A stretch of 64,000 nucleotides of DNA from Zanthoxylum bungeanum (lineage: Eukaryota; Streptophyta; Magnoliopsida; Sapindales; Rutaceae). The notes below the pieces were generated by a model. That model had not been told where the DNA came from. It was given only the letters and a program-made list of their open reading frames with translations, and made no database searches. The translations under genes were made by a program, and so were the position numbers. Shown here piece after piece: positions 25,901-38,765 of this stretch. The DNA lies in the NCBI GenBank assembly GCA_019454045.1, contig SKCR01021365.1:1-64000 (forward strand), read 5' to 3'. Numbering within the stretch: the first letter of the stretch is position 1; each line of letters opens with the position of its first letter.

Positions 25901-26519
25901 AATAAATATACATGACCTGATGTCTCATACGCTTTGAGCATATGGAGTCACAATCAGGCCAATCCATGTGATAGTCACTTGATTGATGTTAAGAACATCA
26001 TTTAGTATCTTAGATGAACTAAGGATGCTGTTTTATACTGTGGAGATGGAGAACTTGAAGTGACTGGGTTCACTGCTGCAAGTTTCCAAACCGATAAAAT
26101 GACTATAAGTCGTAACAATGGTACTATACAATTTGAATAACGGAACAGTGAGCTGAAAATCTTCCATGCAAGATACTGTTACCGAATAAACAACAAAATC
26201 GGGTTATTGCTGCTGCTGAGGCAGTAATAGAAGCCATTTGGGTCGATAATAATCTAATTACATTAGATATAGTTTTGTTAGCAGCTGAGCTAGGTTACAG
26301 CAAACGCTAAAGAATTAATGGTCTCATTAACGATCCAGATATATAATTCAAATAAACATCTGATTCATTCGGATCATACATCGTGGCGATGTGATGATCC
26401 GAATAAATCGCATCAGATAATAACCTTTCATATCTGCTGACAAAAGCATTTCCTCAGCAGAAATTGAGCGAATCGTACATAGTTCGGGTGTAGGACACTT
26501 GAGTGATTGGCTATAGGCC
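22986..26519 (+). pseudogene. Element C gag-pol fossil
   Basis: Domain order is still traceable by similarity to element G: gag knuckle (NCGKRGHWNFDC) at about 23533-23570, protease WILDTGCG at about 23662-23685, integrase zinc site at about 24075 and core at 24250-24600, RT at about 25190-25700 and RNase H at about 26030-26300. Stops and indels occur throughout and the longest open frame is about 60 codons. Two lesions are shared with element F: TAG at 24045-24047 (AGG in G) and a 2-base insertion in ACACAATTAAACAAGA at about 24097-24112. The catalytic YVDD is not preserved. C could not have moved itself in this state. Confidence 0.88.
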
Positions 26520-26530
26520 AAGTGGGAGAT

Positions 26531-28547
26531 TTTTGGACAGTTATGACCCATAGCATCACTATTTGTACATATCATGGTGTTGTTGTACAAATTAACTATG
26601 TGACAAAGGAAATTACCCTTTTATCATTTGTAATTAGATTACCAAGATGTATAAATGATAGAAGGTCCATATGATTAGTTCCGGATTGAGATGATATGAG
26701 ACAGTATCAATCCATAAAGGTTTAATCATTAAATATCCTTAGTCATAGTATTATCGAGATTGGACATCGATAATGCGGAATAGACTAGTATTACACTTGT
26801 GCGCGTTGTGTGAGGATAATGACAAAGTTCTCATATATTTGGGTATAGGATACTCATGCAAGTGTAATAGAAGGTTGTGTTTATCGATGGTACGGAAACA
26901 GCTTCGCTCTGGATAGACCCCTCGGAATTCCATTGGTAGTATGACTATGTGTCTATGGAAGTCCGAATCAGGGTAGGTGTATTTGGTCTTAACCTGAGAC
27001 TTGCACCGCTAATACTTGCGACAATCAATATACTTTGGTTTTGGTCGTCCAGGGCTTTAACAGGTTCTGTGTACGCCTCTTCTGGGTATATTGAGAATCG
27101 TAGTGTATTGGGTATGATGTCGAGAATGAAGTATCACTCTAGTCATAGTGGAAATGATGATCACGTAGGATACAAAACTTGTTCTCTTATATGCTGTAGC
27201 TATCGGGATATTATGACTAGGTCATGTTTATCCGATTATAGAGACTAGTTACCAGAGATCCGATATGTGCTTCGTACGGGGCAGACACGATTCCATCCCC
27301 AGGCCTTGCACGTGACATCCGATACTGGATCGAAATACGCAATACTACGTATACTATGCCTGATATAGATCACATATTCTAGTAAGAATATTTCTGGAGA
27401 ATGGGTAGGCACGGTGCTTTGCTAGAAGCCAACCATGTCTTGTAAATCGGTAAAAACGTAGTACTTGGTACGTACGTGTTCGGATAGTCCGACGACCGGA
27501 TTTACTGCCAACATATCCGGGATCTCATGGGTCGCTTCCTGAAGATTCACCGATGACGTATGACTCGCACTTTATTAATCTGGGATTAATTAAAATGAGG
27601 GAGAGAAAATTAATCTGGGATTAATTGCGGAGATATCTTATCTGAGATAAAATATTATTTAAAAGAGAGAGAACGATTAATTTGGAATTAATCGATAAAA
27701 TAATATATTCGATATATTATACGAAATTTGATTTCAACGCGGAATTAAATTAGATTTTAATTCGGGCAAAAGAGTTAATTTAGAATTAATTTGTTAGCGA
27801 CGTGGATAGTAATTTTGCTAGGCATAATTATTTAATTACGTCGCAACGGAAAATTCGTTAATTCAGAATTAGCGAACCCGAGCCCGGGAGTGTTTGCGGG
27901 CATATTCGCATTTCGAATTCAAGTGTGGCCCACAAGTCACATCAAGCGTCAAATTACTAGTCAATCAAGTGATGGAAGTCACATCACTTTGAGTGAAGTG
28001 ATGCTTGTCATCATTGATGTGAATAGTGATGGAAATTGATGGAAGAGTGTTAGACACTCAAGTGTGATTGAAAGACATATACCATTATTTTATTAATTGG
28101 TATTTGACTTTTATTTTTGGTATTAGATACAAAAACACACAACACTTTTTCCCTCCACTTACTCTCTTCTCTCTCTCTCTCGGCTTAGGCCATTTTTTCT
28201 TCTTCATTTTCACTGCCAATGCCGTGAGATGTAGGAGAATCATATGAAGTTTTGCGGTAAAATTTCCAAGGTGCTAGCACACATTCGGGGTCTTGCGAAG
28301 GTGATGGGGAAACCAACTTGTGAGCATGGAATCATCATTTGGAGCTTGGAGCATCAATGGAGGACCATGACCGAATTTTAGAGGAGCACAAAAAGCTAAA
28401 TGCCGAGAGCTTCTAGGAGGAGCAATAAGTTTTGTGTTCATCTCATCGAAAAATCGTTCAATGTAAGTATGATTCCGCCGTACTTCTTGATGTATCACAT
28501 GTGTTTCTTGCTTGATTTGATCCTTGGGACTAACTAGAAAACCAACA
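26531..28547 (+). mobile_element. 3' LTR of element C
   Basis: It follows the polypurine tract and begins TTTTGGACAG, where the first G of TG is changed to T. It ends ...GAAAACCAACA. The small open frame at 26949-27248 (99 codons) is in sense and has counterparts in other LTRs of the family. Confidence 0.9.
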
Positions 28548-29084
28548 CAAGAACATCTAGAGGTCAGACCATGAAAGGTTTTTGACATACATGGCATCTA
28601 AGTATGGAGGATCTCACACAAAATCAATGATATCCTCTAGTCAAAGGATTACATATGCTACTCGACTCGAGGAGATTCCTATTGACGGTGGTGTGTACTT
28701 CCAACTATTAGGAATCATCTGTGAGTCATTCAGTATTAACTCCAACGAATACCCACATGTCTACACGAGTTTCCCAAACTCATGGTACATCACGTTAAAC
28801 CATTGGAACTCCAATTCCAATATAAGACATGTGCTAGTCTTCTAGGTTATAGGAATTCGACTTTATTCCAAAACCAACGACTAGGAATATTTACTTTAAG
28901 AATAGTTTACACCTAGTGTCAAAACTATTCTAAGGTCGATGTCATTCTTAGCATAACGATACATCAATTTAATACGCGTAATGACAATACCGTTAATATG
29001 GTATGAAATGAAAAATGTAGTTATTTTATTAATAAATAATAAAATGTACAATTCGGATTGGCACTCCAAGCACCAACTCCATCA
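28548..29084 (-). mobile_element. Right (5') LTR of complex B, second part
   Basis: This continues the LTR interrupted at 18632 and matches 10898-12086 of the middle LTR without the hAT-like insertion. It ends ...CACCAACTCCATCA, followed by the duplication AAGGT. Confidence 0.88.
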
Positions 29085-30640
29085 AAGGTATTGACTCCGG
29101 TTTATGGCAAGATGCCATGAATTCCGAAATGGATTCCATGTATACCAACCAAGTTTGGACACTGGTTGATGCACCAGAAGGCGTAAAGCCTATTGGTTGC
29201 AAATGGGTCTTCAAGAGGAAGACTGACAGGGATGGCAACGTACAAACATACAAAGCTAGGCTTGTAGCGAAAGGGTATCGTCAACGAAATGGTGTCGATT
29301 ACGACGAAAGTTTTTCACCCGTGGCCATGATTAAATCCATTCGGATAATGCTTGCTATTGCTGTATTTTTTGATTAGGAGATATGGCAGATGGACGTCAA
29401 AACCGCTTTCCTTAAAAGAAACCTTTTGGAGGATGGTTATTTGCAATAGCCTGACGGTTTTGTTGTACCAAGACTTGGAAACAAGGTTTGTTTGTAAGTA
29501 ATCGATCCATTTATGGATTGAAGCAAGCATCGCGTTCTTGGAACCAACGTTTGGATGAGATCATAAAATAATATGATTTCGTTCAAAACGATGGTGATCC
29601 TTGTGTATATAAGAAGGTTAGTGGGAGCACACTGACATTCAATGTCCTTTACGTTGATGATGTATTGCTTATTGGCAATGACATTCCCATGTTAACATCG
29701 GTGAAAGCTTGGCTTTCATTAAAATTCTCCATGAAGGATCTGGGAGAAGCAGCCTTTATTCTAGGAATAAAGATCTACCGTGATAGATCTACAAAGCTGC
29801 ATGGACTCTCCCAGAGCACGTACATTGACAAAGTGTTGAAGCGATTCAACATGGATCAGTCCAAGAGGGGACTGTTGCCAGTGTCACATGGCGTCACTCT
29901 ATCTAAGGACATGTGTCCTAAAACTCAAGATGAGAGAGACAACATGAGTCGGATACTGTTCGCCTCGGTAGTCGGATCGATCATCTATGCTATGATATGT
30001 ACACGACCTGATGTCTCGTATGCTTTGTGCATGTGTGGTCGCAATCAGGACGATCCAGGTGATTGTCACTGGATGGCGGTTAAGGATATCCTAAAGTGTC
30101 TTAGACGAACTAATGATGCTTTCTTAATCTATGAAGATGGAGAACTTTAGGTAACTGCGTATACCGATGTATGTTTCCAAACTGATAAAGATGACCGTAA
30201 GTCACAATCTGGGTACATATTTTGTTTGAATAATTGAGCAGTAAGCTGGAAATCTTCCAAGCAAGAGACTGTTGCCGATTCAACAACAGAAGTGGAGTAT
30301 ATTGCTGTAGCTGAAGCAGCAAAAGAGACAATTTGGATCCGAAAATTCCTAATTGGATTAGGAGTAGTTCCGTTAGCAGCTTAGCCTGTTCCATTGTATT
30401 ATGACAATAACGGGGCTATAGCGTAGGCTAAGGAACCGCGGTCTCATCAACGATCCAAGCATGTTCTTCGACATTTCCATCTGATTCATGAGATCATACA
30501 TCATGGTGATGTGAAGATCGAGAAGGTCGCATCAGAGGACAACATTACAGATCCGTTGACGAAAGCAATTCCTTAGCAAAAGTTTGACCGACATGTACAC
30601 AGTTCAGGTATTAGATGATTGAGTGACTGGCTATAGGCCT
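29085..30640 (+). pseudogene. Element A reverse transcriptase and RNase H, second half
   Basis: It continues A's pol after the 21.6-kb complex B. The frame at 29117-29377 carries RT start motifs ([45 protein letters not shown]) and ends at a TAG after VFFD. A degraded stretch follows, with the catalytic YVDD readable at 29650-29661. The frame at 29665-30150 holds the rest of RT (MKDLGEAAFILGIKIYRDRS, CTRPDVSYAL). RNase H follows to about 30590 with several stops (about 30148, 30235, 30382, 30424). It is dead but less decayed than C, D or F. Confidence 0.9.
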
Positions 30641-30650
30641 AGTGGGAGAT
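30641..30650 (+). other. Polypurine tract of element A
   Basis: AGTGGGAGAT lies directly before the LTR start TGTTAGACAA at 30651. Confidence 0.8.
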
Positions 30651-32486
30651 TGTTAGACAATTATGACCCATAGCGTCACTATTTGAAAAAGACATTGTGG
30701 ATTTTGTACAAATTAATTATGTAGCAATGGAAATTGCATTTTATCATTTTGTAATTTGATTACTTGAATATATAAATGATAAAAGTCCATATGATTAGTT
30801 CCGGATTATAAGATATGAGACATAATCAATCCATAAAGGTTTAATCATTGAATATCCCTAGTCATAGTATTATCAAGACTGAACATCGATAATGCAGAAT
30901 AGACTAGTATTGCACTTGTGCGTGTTATGGAAGTGTAACGGCATAGTTCTCATATATTTAAGTATTGGATACTTATGCATGTTTGATATGAGGATTTATT
31001 TACCGATGGTACGGAAACAGCTTCGCTTTGGATAGACCCCACAGAATCCCATTGGTAGTATGTCTATGTGTCTATGGGAATCCACATCAGGGTAGGTGTA
31101 TTTGATCTTAACCTGAGACTTACATCGCTAGTACTTGCGACAATCAATACGCTTTGGTTTTGGTCATCCAGGACTTTAACAGGTTATGTGTACGCCTCTT
31201 CTGGGTTTATTGAGAATCGTAGTGTATTGGATGTGATGTCAAGATGGAAGTATCATTTCAGTCATATGGAGATGATGATCATCACGGGGATGCAGAACTA
31301 GTGCTCTAAATTGGTTGCAACCATCGGGATAATATGACTTGGTCATGATTATCCGATTAAAGAGACTAGTTGCTTGTAATCCGATATATGCTTCGTATGG
31401 GGCATACACTATTCCAGCCTCAGGCGTTGCATGTGACATCCGATACTGGATCACAATATGCAATACTACGTATACTACGCCTGATATAGATTATATATTC
31501 CATTAAGAATATTTCTGGAGAATTTGGTAGGCACGGTGTTTTGCTAGAAGCCAAACTTGTCTCGTAAATCGGTAAAAATGTAGTACGAGGTACGTACGTG
31601 TTCGGATAGTCCGATGACTGTATTTACTGCCAACATATCCAGGGATCTCATGGGTCGCTTCCCGATGATTCACCGATGTCAAACGATTCGAACTTGATTA
31701 ATCTGGGATTAATTACGGAGAGATTTTATCTGGGATAAAAAATACAATTTGAAGAGAGATAATGATTAATTTGGAATTAATCGATAAAATAATATGTTCG
31801 ATATATTAAACGAAATTAGATTTCGATGCGGAATTAAAATAGATTTTAATTAGGGCTAACGAATTAATTTAGAATAAATTCGCTAGCGATGTGAATAGTA
31901 ATTTTACTTGGCATTATTATTTGATTTAATTACATCGCAACGAAAAATTTGTTAATTCGGAATTAACGAACCCGAGCCCGGAATGTGTTTACGAGGCCAC
32001 TTCGATTTTGAATCTAGTGCAGCCGCAAGTCACATCGCTCGTCACATCACATGTCACTTTAGTGATGGATGTCAAGTTACCTTTTGGTGAATGACAACCA
32101 ATCACTATTCATGATGTTGGTTGTTGAGGGAATTAATGCCTTTTTCCCTCCAAATTGGCTTTTGACTTTTGGAAAGTAATATACCAAAATTTGGATGAGA
32201 TTTTTTGCATTATGTTTTTAGAAAACAAAATACCAAAAAACTTAAAAACTATTTCTCTCCCATTTGTTCCATTGCCGTGAGCCTCCTTGAAGAACAAGAA
32301 GGATTGTTTTTCTTTTTCTTCACTTGCTAGCACATTCAAGGATCATTCAAGGTGTTAGGGAAACCTATGTTTGAGCTTGGAATCAACAAAAAGCTTGGAG
32401 CTTGGATTCAACTCTTCAACAAAAGGAGCACCTTGGCCAAATATTTGGAGGAATTTTTATGTTTATCGTCTTCAACAATATTTAAT
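30651..32486 (+). mobile_element. 3' LTR of element A, cut by element D
   Basis: It starts TGTTAGACAATTATGACCC and follows the same course as LTR C. It is interrupted after GTCTTCAACAATATTTAAT, where the family continues ...CAATGTAAGTATGATTC. The 5 bases TTAAT (32482-32486) are the likely target duplication; the other copy lies beyond the window. Confidence 0.85.
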
Positions 32487-34558
32487 TGTTGGTTTCTAAT
32501 TAGGTCCCAAGAATGAAATCAAGCACAAAAATTGCATGTGAATACTCAAAGGAGAATGGCGGAATCATACTCACATTGATAGGATCTTGCGACGCGATGA
32601 ACACAAGCCTCATCTTCCTCCAAGATGGCTCGGCAGTGAAGCTTTTGGGCAGTGGACTGCTCGGTATTTGCTGCTTTGGCTCCTCCAAGAATCGGCCATG
32701 GATGTCCTACATTGAAGCTCCAAGCTTTGTGATTCCAAGCTCAAGAAATTGGTTCCCTATCACCTTAGGAAGACTCATTGTGTGTTAGCACTTGATTTTG
32801 CAACAAAATCACTCTCTTGCTTCTCTTCTTGTATTCGGCAGAACCAGAAATGGAACAAGAAATAAGAAGATGGCTCAAAGCCGTGAGAGAAGATGAGGGA
32901 AATAGATGGGTTTCCTAGAAACCGTGAGTGGTAGAGAGAGAGAAGAAAAAAAAATGTTTTTATATATTTGATTTTCCAAAAATCAAATACCAAAAACCCT
33001 TTTTCCATTTACCAAAGTCAAAAAGCAAAAAACCAATAATGCTTTTCAACTACCACATCAATCACTTAATCAATCAATCAAATTGTCACATCACTCAAAG
33101 TGACATGTGATTTGACACTTGATGTGACTAGCGATTTGACGATTGATGTGACTTCTGTGCCGCATTCGAATTCGAAATGCGAATGCGCTCGCAAACCACT
33201 CGGGCTCGGGTTCGCTAATTCCGAATTAACGAATTTTCTGTTGCGACGTAATTAATGATTATGCCTACGAAATCACTATTCACGTCGCTAATGAATTAAT
33301 TCTAAATTAACTCGTTCGCCCGAATTAAAATCTAATTTCATTTCCGCGTCGAAATCCAATTTCGTATAATATATCAAATATATTATTTTATCGATTAATT
33401 CCAAATTAATCGTTCTCTATCATTAATTAATATTTTATCCCAGATAAAATATCTCCGTAATTAATCCCAGATTAATTTTCTCGCTCATCAAATTAATCCC
33501 AGATTAATTAAAGTGCGAGTCATACATCATCGGTGAATCTTCGGGAAGCGACCCATGAGATCCCCAGATATGTTGGCAGTAAATACGGTCGTCGGACTAT
33601 CCGACCACGTAAGTACGAAGTATTACGTTTATACCGATTTACAAGACAAGGTTGGCTTCTAGCAAAGCTTCATGCCTACCCAATTCTCCGGAAATATCCT
33701 TACAGGTATAAAGGATCTATATCAGGCGTAGTATACGTAGTATTGCGTATTTCGATCCAGTATCGGATGTCACGTGCTAGGCCTGTGGCTGGAATTGTGT
33801 CTGCCCCGTACGAAGCACATATCGGATCTCTGGTAACTAGTCTCTATAATCGATAAACATGACCTAGTCATAATATCCTGATAGCTCGAGTAGATAAGAG
33901 AACAAGTTTCGTATCCTACGTGACCATCATCTCCACTATGACTGGAGTGATACTTTCGTCTTGACATCACACCCAACGTACTACGATTCTCAATATACCC
34001 AGAATAGGTGTACAAAGAACCTGTTAAAGCCCTGGACGACCGCAACCAAAGCATATTGATTGTCGTAAGTATTAGCGGTGCAAGTCTCAGGTTAAGACCA
34101 AATACACCTACCCTGATTGCAGACTCCCATAGACACATAGTCATACTACCAATGGGATTCCGCGGGGTCTATCCAGAGCAAAGCTGTTTCCCGTACCATC
34201 GGTAAAACACAACCTCCTATCACACTTGCATGAGTATCATATACCCAAATATATGAGAACTATGTCGTTGTGCCCTCACAACGTGCACAAGTGTAATACT
34301 AGTCTTTTACGTATTATCGATGTCCAATTTTAAAAATACTCTTACTAGGAATATTTAATGATTTATCCTTCGTGGACTGATACTGTCTCATATCATTCTC
34401 AATCCAGGAACAAATCATAAGGACCTCCTTTCATTTATATATCTTGGTGATCTAATCACAAATGATGAGAGAGCAATCTCCTTTGTCACATAGTTAATTT
34501 GTATAACAACACCATGATCTGTACAAATAGTGACGCTATGAGTCATAATTGTCCAACA
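32487..34558 (-). mobile_element. 3' LTR of copia element D
   Basis: The ends are TGTTGGTTTCTAATTAGG and ...ATTGTCCAACA (2072 bp). It is followed by a minus-strand polypurine tract (34559-34571, AATCTCCCACTTG on +), so it is the 3' LTR of a minus-strand element. The hairpin run lies at about 33225-33520. Confidence 0.88.
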
Positions 34559-36559
34559 ATCTCCCACTTGTCCTATAGCCAGTCACTCGAGTGTCTGACA
34601 CCTGAACCATGTACGGTTGGCTCAAACTGCTGAGAAAAGGTTTTGGTCAGCGGATTTACATGATTATCATCTGATGCGATTTATTCGATCATCACATCGC
34701 CACGATGTATGTTCTGAACGAATCCGATGAATATCGAAGTATGTATCAGGATCGTTGATGAGACCATTAATTCTTTAGCTTGTGCTGAAGCCTACCTCAG
34801 TTGCTAATAGAACTGTATCTAATCTAATTAAATTTGTTATTGACCCCAATGGCTTCTATTGCTGCCTCAGCTGCAGCAATAACCCACATTTGTTGTTTAT
34901 TCGGTAACAGTATCATGCTTGGAAGATTCCAACTCACTGTTCCGTTATTCAATCTTTATAGTACCGTTGTCACGACTTATAGTCGTTTTCATGAAAGCCA
35001 AGCTTTCACCGATTATATTATGGGAATATCATTTCCAAGAAATGATATATCATCATTACTCAGGACATTCACTGTCATTACGCTCCCACTAACCTTCTTA
35101 TATACACAAGAATTATTTGTTCGTTTTGAATTAAATCATACACCATTATGATTACATCAAAACGATAATTCCTAGAACTTAATGCTTGCTTCAATCCATT
35201 TATTTATCGAATAACCTGCAAACTAGTTCGTTTGTTATGGTTTGACAAAACCGTCAGGATGTGTAAACATCCTCCGAAAGGTTTTCGTTAAGGAAATCAG
35301 TTTTCTCGTTCAGCTGCCATATTTCATAAATGAAACATGCAGCATCATCAAGCATTGTCGAAATGGATTTACCGTGGCAACAGGTAAAAGGTTTCTTCGT
35401 TATAAACACAATGTTGATAACTCTACCTTTTTGCTACAAGCCTAGCTTAGTATGATGGTATGTTTCCATCCATGTATGTCTTCCTTGAAGACTTATTTAG
35501 TACCAATAGGCACAATGCCTTACGGTACATCAACTAGTGTCTAAACATAGTTGGTATACATGGAATCCACTTCGGACTTTATGGCACTTTGCCATAATAG
35601 GGAGTCGATACCTTGTATCACTTACTCATATGTAGTCAGTTGGTGTTCCTCAAAAGATTGACATCTTTACGAGGTTAGATCAGAAACTCATACCCCAGGT
35701 TATTTTCTGACTCTCACCGACCTACGCGGTTCTTGTGTATTCGAAGATTATTGATGTAGTTTCATCCTTGATGAACTATTTGTGTTCCAATAAGGATTCG
35801 ACGCCTGGAATAGTAATACTCCGATTTTCATCGAGTTTTACTATCCTCCCACTTACCACTGCATATAGGTATTCCTCTTAGGAAAACCGCATGGCGAGCA
35901 ACAATTACATTGTTCTCTCGTGCGTTGTATAAGTACTATACTTTGGTATCCTAGGATAACCTATAATTGGCACTTATCCGATTTGGGTTTTAGTTTGGTA
36001 TACAACCAAACATATGCCTAGCATACCCAAATATTCAGGAATGAGAAAAACCTAGTTTCTTTCCTGTTCATATCTAATATGAAATCTGTCAAACAGATTT
36101 TTAAGGAACCTTATTCAAAATAAGTTCTGCACTGTTTTGCGTATCCGTTGAAGGAAATGGTAGCTCAGAGCGACTCATGATTAACCTTATCATGTCCAAC
36201 AAAATTCGGTTTATCCTATCGGACACGCCGTCAAATTGACGTGTTCCGGGAGGAGTCCTCATTGAAATAATACTATACTCTTTCAAATATATTAGAAACT
36301 TATTGCTTAAGTATTTTCATCATGGTCAAACCGTGATGGTTTAATAATTTAGCCGATCTGTTTGTCTATTTCGTGTCGAAACTTTAAAACTTTAAAAGAA
36401 ACACGTAACCATAACGCGATGCCACATCCGTAAAGGTCATGAAACATTCATATGCATCTCTAGCCTAGATAGACATGGGCCCACTTACGTCACTATGACC
36501 AAGGGCTAATAGATCGGTGGCATTTGCAGTTTTGCCAAGTAAATACTGTTTTAGGCATG
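34559..36559 (-). pseudogene. Element D pol fossil, cut by element E
   Basis: This is the degenerate RNase H (about 34600-35000), RT (about 35030-35640) and integrase (about 35850-36550) of a copia element, read on the minus strand. It follows the fossil pol of C and F closely. For example, the block ATGAGGACTCCTCCCGG is shared with C, where intact G has CAGTGGACTCCTCC. The sequence stops at 36559, inside integrase, where Athila-like element E is inserted. The rest of D lies past the right edge. No frame here could give a functional enzyme. Confidence 0.87.
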
Positions 36560-38741
36560 TGATGAGTGGTATTTATATCACTATTTCCCACTCATTTAAC
36601 CTAATATTTTGTATAGTTTCTTGAGTTTTGTGAACGTTTTGATATGTTTTGTGTTATTTTGTAGATAAATAAAGTTTGGAAAGCATTGGAGGCAATTTGG
36701 GGCAAAAACGGACAAAAATGCGTCAACAGAGATATTTTGGTCTTAAGCGCGTCGCGACGCCAAGATTTCAGCGTCGCGACGTCTAAAATGCACCAAACAG
36801 TGCTAACGTGCGCCGGGTCCACAAATCAGAATCTGAGAAAAGTTTGACTTTGCTAAAATGTGCCGTGCCACGTGTCACCATCTTAGCCGATCTGCTAACA
36901 TGCGCCGTGCCACGTGTCAGCATCCTACGGTGCCGACAGTCATCATCGCCATGTGTCGCCACGTCGTCGCCACATCACCACCATGTCATCAGCCACGTCA
37001 GCAAGTCAACAAGTCAAATTGCCACGTGTCGTGCCACATCATCATCAGCCAATCAGGAAGTGACACGTGTCACAATTCTATGGTGCCGACAGTCTCTTTC
37101 CCATGTGTCCCCACGTAATCGCCACGTAACCGCCACATCAGCGCCACGTCAGCATCAATTATTGGATATCCTATCCTTATCTGACACGTGGCGGATAAGA
37201 ATATCAGCGACCAATCAGAAGCCGCCACGTGTCACAATAATTGAAGCCCAACTACCGCACCACGTGTCACCTTATCAGCTTATCCAGAATCTTCAAACCA
37301 GCGAACCAGAGCGTGCCACGTCGACAAATCGGGCGTCGCGACGCTGGATCCTACCGAGGCCTATAAATTGAGCTCGAGATTTCAGAATTCAGTGCACCAC
37401 TCTCTCTCTTATAATCTTTCTAAAGAGAGAGTTTCTCTCTCTACTTTCTTTTAATTTTTAGTTTTTAGTTTTTAGTTTTGTAATTAATTTTAATTACGTT
37501 TTGTTAATATAGTAATTTAATTTTTATTTTTACTTTTTACAGTTTTTATTATTTACCATGAGGAGGTAACTCCCCAGCTAGGGTGAAAGGTAATTCTTTT
37601 ACTGTTACTATTTAGATTAATCTCCCTTAATAATAATATATTCACTATTTAAAATATTGACTTAAAAAGGATACCGCCAGATTGGTCAGTTGGTAATTCA
37701 TTTTAATCTGATTTAAAAACCTGACTATAAAGGATACCGCCAGATTGGTAGGTTGGTAATTTAATTTTGGATCCGCCTCTATGGCTGGTTGGACTTAATT
37801 TGACTTAATCAGGTTACCGCCTATATGGCTGGTTGGAAAAAGAATCACAAGTTTATATATTATTTTATGGGAGATATCTAAATTAGTAGTAGTAAAAGTA
37901 ATTCCATTTACCTTAGCATTTTATTTTATTGTAATTTACTTTTCAGTATTTACTTTACCGCATTTTTACTTTATGTCTTTTATTTTCAAGCTTTTACTAG
38001 CCCTAGTTATGTGTTGTAACTAAATTAGTTATCTGGGGTTGTGATGAAATCTAATATCACCGTTTTATAAGGGTTAGATTATAGCTTGGGAAATATAAAG
38101 ATTTATTTATTGTGTCTTAAACTTAATGCTTTTTCATTAACTGGCCATTAATAAAATTGATCTGGTAAATCTAAAATGAACTAGACATAGGGATTTTAGG
38201 TTTCAGCCTTAGACTTAATAGCCCACGATCTTCCTTGAGGATAGATAACCCTTTAATAGATTTCCTTACAGGTTAGGAATATACCTGTCGGGCGGGGGTA
38301 GCCATAATTGGAACTTAAACTTAATGAATCCAGATAATTTGGTTGACATAGACATATGATTCGATTGGGTTAAACTGGGTATTTGTGTCTGACCATCGAC
38401 AGAGGCTTACACATAATTTAGTGTTCCAGGTTAATAAATCAATATATTACCCAACTTTAAGATAACCACTTCATCTTTAAAATGATATAGGAAGAAATCA
38501 CAACCCTAGATAGTTTTTAATATTGAATTTCCTTAAAACATATTTTCGACAATTTTATTTACTTGCTTTTAAATTTAGAATCGTCACCTTTTCAAATCAA
38601 TCAATCAACTTGTTAGATATTAGTAATCATTTGACCTCATAAAATTAATAGTTTAGATATTAAGTCCTCGTGGGATCGATATTTTTATACTACTTGAACG
38701 ATATGTGCGCTTGCGTTATACGTGTGTGTTTACGCCGGTCA
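36560..38741 (+). mobile_element. 5' LTR of element E
   Basis: It starts TGATGAGTGG and ends ...CGCCGGTCA (2182 bp). It contains a block of repeated CCACGTGTC and related G-box-like motifs (36850-37330), palindromes of CGTCGCGACG (about 36753-36783 and 37336), a TATA box, and short repeats of TACCGCCAGATTGG (about 37673 and 37734). The 187-codon frame at 36808-37371 lies in the repetitive part and is not credible as a gene. Confidence 0.9.
37362..37368 (+). promoter_or_regulatory. Candidate TATA box of element E LTR
   Basis: TATAAAT is followed about 30 bases later by a CT-rich stretch (CACTCTCTCTCTTATAATC), the usual arrangement of a plant core promoter and start site. Upstream lies the CACGTG-rich block, so transcription could respond to bZIP or bHLH factors; that part is inference. 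Confidence 0.6.
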
Positions 38742-38747
38742 AGTTTT

Positions 38748-38765
38748 TGGCGCCGTTGCCGGGGA
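38748..38765 (+). other. Primer binding site of element E
   Basis: TGGCGCCGTTGCCGGGGA lies six bases after the LTR end. This sequence is characteristic of Athila-type Ty3 elements. Confidence 0.88.

Larger units (their letters stand above)
18633..28547 (+). mobile_element. Copia element C, complete with both LTRs
   Basis: The 5' LTR is 18633-20644 and the 3' LTR 26531-28547 (2012 and 2017 bp, very similar by eye). The primer site TGGTATCTTCAGCC is at 20646-20659 and the polypurine tract AAGTGGGAGAT at 26520-26530. The target duplication is CAACG (18628-18632) against CAAG (28548-28551), one base missing on the right. The uninterrupted target is visible in the middle B LTR at about 10898. Internal coding sequence is a fossil without long open frames. 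Confidence 0.9.
7445..29084 (-). mobile_element. Copia complex B: three LTRs and two internal regions, nested in A
   Basis: The outer ends are TGTTGGGG (7445) and ...CTCCATCA (29084), flanked by a perfect 5-bp duplication AAGGT (7440-7444 and 29085-29089). Removing it joins the two halves of A's pol in the same frame. Order on the + strand: LTR fragment 7445-7686, gag fragment plus leader 7687-8890, complete LTR 8891-12086, complete internal region 12087-16758, LTR 16759-29084 interrupted by element C. A single duplication around three LTRs implies a tandem LTR-internal-LTR-internal-LTR unit, probably from unequal recombination, that later lost most of its left unit. Confidence 0.88.

Noticed and set aside
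32133..33110. Short frames in the A/D LTR junction region as small genes
   Set aside because: They are in LTR sequence, lack conserved domains, and differ between LTR copies.
36808..37371. 187-codon open frame in the E 5' LTR
   Set aside because: It lies in the CCACGTGTC repeat array; composition is biased, a second frame is open over the same stretch, and no domain is recognisable.
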